A DNA stretch of 10,000 nucleotides from positions 16,199,272-16,209,271 of the forward strand of contig CM022666.1 in assembly GCA_012295275.1 (NCBI GenBank), given 5' to 3'. The notes beneath the pieces are model-generated. The model saw only the letters and a program-made list of their open reading frames with translations. It did not search any database and was not told the DNA's origin. Below are positions 7,900-10,000 of this stretch, one piece after another. The DNA is from Chrysomallon squamiferum. Its lineage: Eukaryota; Mollusca; Gastropoda; Neomphalida; Peltospiridae. How positions within the stretch are numbered: the stretch's first letter is position 1; every line of letters begins with the position of its first letter. The position numbers and the translations under genes were made by a program.

Positions 7900-9598
7900 T
7901 TTTACAGATCATATATGAATACTCTATAACAATCTATCTATTTCAAAAAAAAAAAATTAAGTGTAGAAATCATATATGAATGCTCCATGATAACCTTTCA
8001 GTTTCGTTTCAAATAATATTGTTCTAAATTATTCACGAATACTGTATGTTAAGTTGTCTGGGAAGTGTAAAATACAGTTATTTATAAAATAAATAATCAA
8101 CGTTAATAATTCATTTTAGTCTTGTTAGAACACGATACCATAATTTTCCTTAATAATACGACTAATATACATACATATCAGGGATATTATTAAATAAGGT
8201 TACAGTGCCATATTTTAACTAGACTAAAATGAATTATTAACACTGTTATTTATTTTTCAAACATATATATATATATATATATGGCACTGTAACCTTATTT
8301 AATATGACCATTTAGACTTCTTTTATTACTAACCTATTTGTTAAACTTGATTTAAAATTTGTTTGTTTACGACATATCAAAAAGTCATAAGTAAAACAAT
8401 AAATATTCCACTGCATAAAATGTTTCTCTTTAATAATCAGTTAAACTCGGAATAACAAAACTGTATACAACTCTTCAAGTAATCTACATAATGTGACGTA
8501 TTGGTTTTATTATTCTCTTTAATAATCTGTTAAATAAATAAATAAAAACGGTGATTTGTCATCGTTTGTCATCTGTGAATGACCTATCTACTAAACGTAA
8601 AATATGATGAATTGCTGTCTATTTGTCGTTAATAAGATATCAGTTTTATTTGAACTGCTTACCATTGTAAATAAACGATCTTCTGAAGCTGAAATAGAAT
8701 ACATTACTAGTTAGCTGTAGTTAATGAGATATTAAGAATACACATTTTGATTCTCAAACTGACCAGTCTTTTAGATTCTTTTTAATATCGTATTTACTGA
8801 AGTGGATAGATTTTTATTCTGCAGTTCTCTTTAAAATCGTTAAATTTAAATTATTTTGTGTGTAATTGTTTGTCGCAATCATGACAAACTATCAACTAAA
8901 ATTAAAATAAATAATGTAATGTATTACTTAATATAATAAATATTAACAACCTTGTTGCTCTGTTTAAAATGTAATAACCGTTTTGTGTAATCGTCTAGGA
9001 TTCCATTGATAATCTGTTTATTAAATTAAAATATGAATATTATTGATGTTAAGTGAGCTTCCTAATAACCTGTCTATTACAGTTAAAATGTACGTAATAA
9101 TTTTCTTAGGTGCGTTTCCTAAAAATGTCGCTATTAAAGTTAACTTATGTATGAAGTTCTAGAAGGGACAAAGTTTAAGAAATGAAGTGATGTATTTATA
9201 ATAATCTTCCTAGTGAAGGTAGAATATGTGCTATAATTGTAATTACCTGTCTGTTAAGAACGATATACTATAATTATGATAAAGTCTCTGTGAAATATAA
9301 AAAAGTAGTGTTCTATAATCATAATAATGTATCTATTAAATATAAAAACAGATCTAATTAGTAATTATAATGACCTATTTATCAAACTCAAAAAGTGATA
9401 CAGTATAATGATAATGACCCATTTATTTAGACTAAAATATGAATATTATTTCCTGAAAACCAGATACAAACACAGACGTACTGTAACTGTTTACTAATCT
9501 AATAAAGTTACATTGTGACCGTTTTCCACTGACCTACAATTCAGTTAAATCGTCTGTTGAGAACAATGTACTCTAACCGTTTACGATTCATTTAATAA
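7900..9598. repeat. Ancient degenerate tandem repeat, unit about 44-60 bp
   Basis: Related words recur at regular steps. ATCATATATGAAT lies at 7908 and 7969, with a variant at 8028 (steps 61 and 59). TTCTCTTTAATAATC(A/T)GTTA lies at 8424 and 8513 (89 = two units), with a variant at 8825 (seven units of 44.6 from 8513). Anchors of the form ACCTRTYTATTAAA followed by TAAAATATG lie at 8581, 9011, 9067, 9125, 9203, 9245, 9283, 9327, 9372 and 9416, the last six 38-45 bp apart. Copies are diverged, so this is an old satellite or minisatellite array. No ORF of length exists in it. The edges are approximate. Confidence 0.7.
8087..8304. repeat. Interleaved inverted repeats within the degenerate array
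   Basis: Pair A: 8102-8121 is the exact reverse complement of 8222-8241 (20 bp), and partial complementarity extends the arms to about 8087-8155 and 8188-8255. Pair B: 8188-8213 is the exact reverse complement of 8279-8304 (26 bp). The order is A, B, A', B', so the two hairpins exclude each other. A TA run (8263-8282) abuts the last arm. The sequence between pair B arms includes an array-like word (TAGACTAAAATGAATTATT) also seen at about 9427, so these are inverted units of the same repeat family. A foldback or MITE-type element is the alternative. Confidence 0.85.
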
Positions 9599-9599
9599 C

Positions 9600-9713
9600 T
9601 TTTTTTTTTTTTTTTTTTTTTTTTTCACGCACTGGACTGACCTAACTCGTTTAACGGAAATATTAAATTATTAACTTGTCGCGCGCCACATTTTTTTTTT
9701 TTTTTTTTTTTTT
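9600..9713 (-). mobile_element. Segment bracketed by two long T tracts: possible retroposed fragment
   Basis: T runs of 26 (9600-9625) and 23 (9691-9713) bases flank a 65-bp segment that includes CGCGCG-type sequence (9679-9688). On the minus strand each T run is a poly(A) tail, so the 65 bp could be the 3' end of a short retroposed RNA landing beside an earlier tail. No target-site duplication, A/B box or tRNA-like head was identified. Two independent homopolymer expansions would look the same. Confidence 0.25.
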
Positions 9714-9936
9714 CTTTCATTAAAGCGGCTTAACGTTTGTAACAAGCAATTAGAACAGTTCGCGTCTTTAAACTTGATTGAGTTCATTTTTAAACATCGT
9801 CATAAGTGTAATTACTACGTTTAGTTTCACCAGTCTCGTTTTTAAAAAAGTTTTACTTGTGTTCTCTTTTCTCTTCTTTCGTTTTATTTTATTATTGTTA
9901 TTATTCCCCATCCTGTGAGTTTCACCATCTAGCTTG
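9714..9936. other. Unique AT-rich DNA, no gene seen
   Basis: A pyrimidine-rich run (about 9860-9905) precedes the C tract. A 62-codon minus-strand frame (9768-9956) is Lys/Asn-rich with its start in the C/CA simple sequence and has no motif. Confidence 0.5.
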
Positions 9937-9988
9937 ACCCCCTCCCCCCCACACACACACCCGCAAAATGAATAGAAAAAAAAAAAAA
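9937..9988. repeat. C tract, (AC)n and A tract
   Basis: C runs (9938-9942 and 9944-9950) abut five AC units and a CCC, then after a short gap a 13-A run (9976-9988). It is simple sequence, the window ends soon after, and nothing gene-like is attached. Confidence 0.85.
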
Positions 9989-10000
9989 ATTAAATAAATG

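Overview
This window looks like non-coding or very gene-poor DNA from a large, AT-rich animal genome. It has no bacterial features: no dense ORFs, no Shine-Dalgarno-led operons, and no tRNA or rRNA. Long, nearly pure microsatellites of many motif classes dominate: (GA)n, (CATA/TA)n, (TTA)n, (TTG)n, (TTTA)n, (ATCT)n and (GTGTCT/GTAT)n. They alternate with AT-rich unique DNA. This texture, especially the mixed TACA/TA, ATCT and GA tracts, is reminiscent of molluscan and in particular cephalopod genomes. That is an impression from composition and not an identification. No confidently recognisable protein-coding gene is present.

Layout. Positions 1-1250 are mostly unique DNA with one weak open frame (819-1091) that vaguely recalls C2H2 zinc-finger sequence. 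Positions 1270-2060 hold a microsatellite cluster, 2060-2560 is A-rich DNA and 2590-2790 is a TTTA tract. A clean TATA plus initiator core-promoter match lies at 2910-2943 and is followed directly by a 280-bp ATCT tract that has an internal 18-bp higher-order period. Positions 3308-4250 are plain AT-rich DNA.

Positions 4375-5260 hold the most unusual object. It is an array in which a conserved 34-bp box is repeated seven times, plus one internally deleted copy, between GT-rich spacers. On the minus strand each of the seven copies carries a perfect 9-base 5' splice-site consensus (CAG|GTGAGT).

Positions 5280-6200 are low-complexity DNA with a second TATA/initiator match (5717-5755). Positions 6220-7850 form the most complex, least AT-rich stretch. 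They hold a small signal-peptide-like ORF (6736-6981) preceded by a duplicated initiator-like segment, and a 387-bp open frame (7191-7577) that ends in a hydrophobic, membrane-segment-like stretch. E-box (CACGTG) palindromes recur, and seven of the eight in the window lie between 4157 and 7823.

Positions 7900-9598 are a heavily decayed tandem repeat with a unit of about 44-60 bp. It contains interleaved perfect inverted repeats at 8102-8304. Two long T tracts (9600-9625 and 9691-9713) bracket a short GC-richer segment, as expected of retroposed sequence on the minus strand. Any genes here would be exons of larger split genes, and the window alone cannot prove them.
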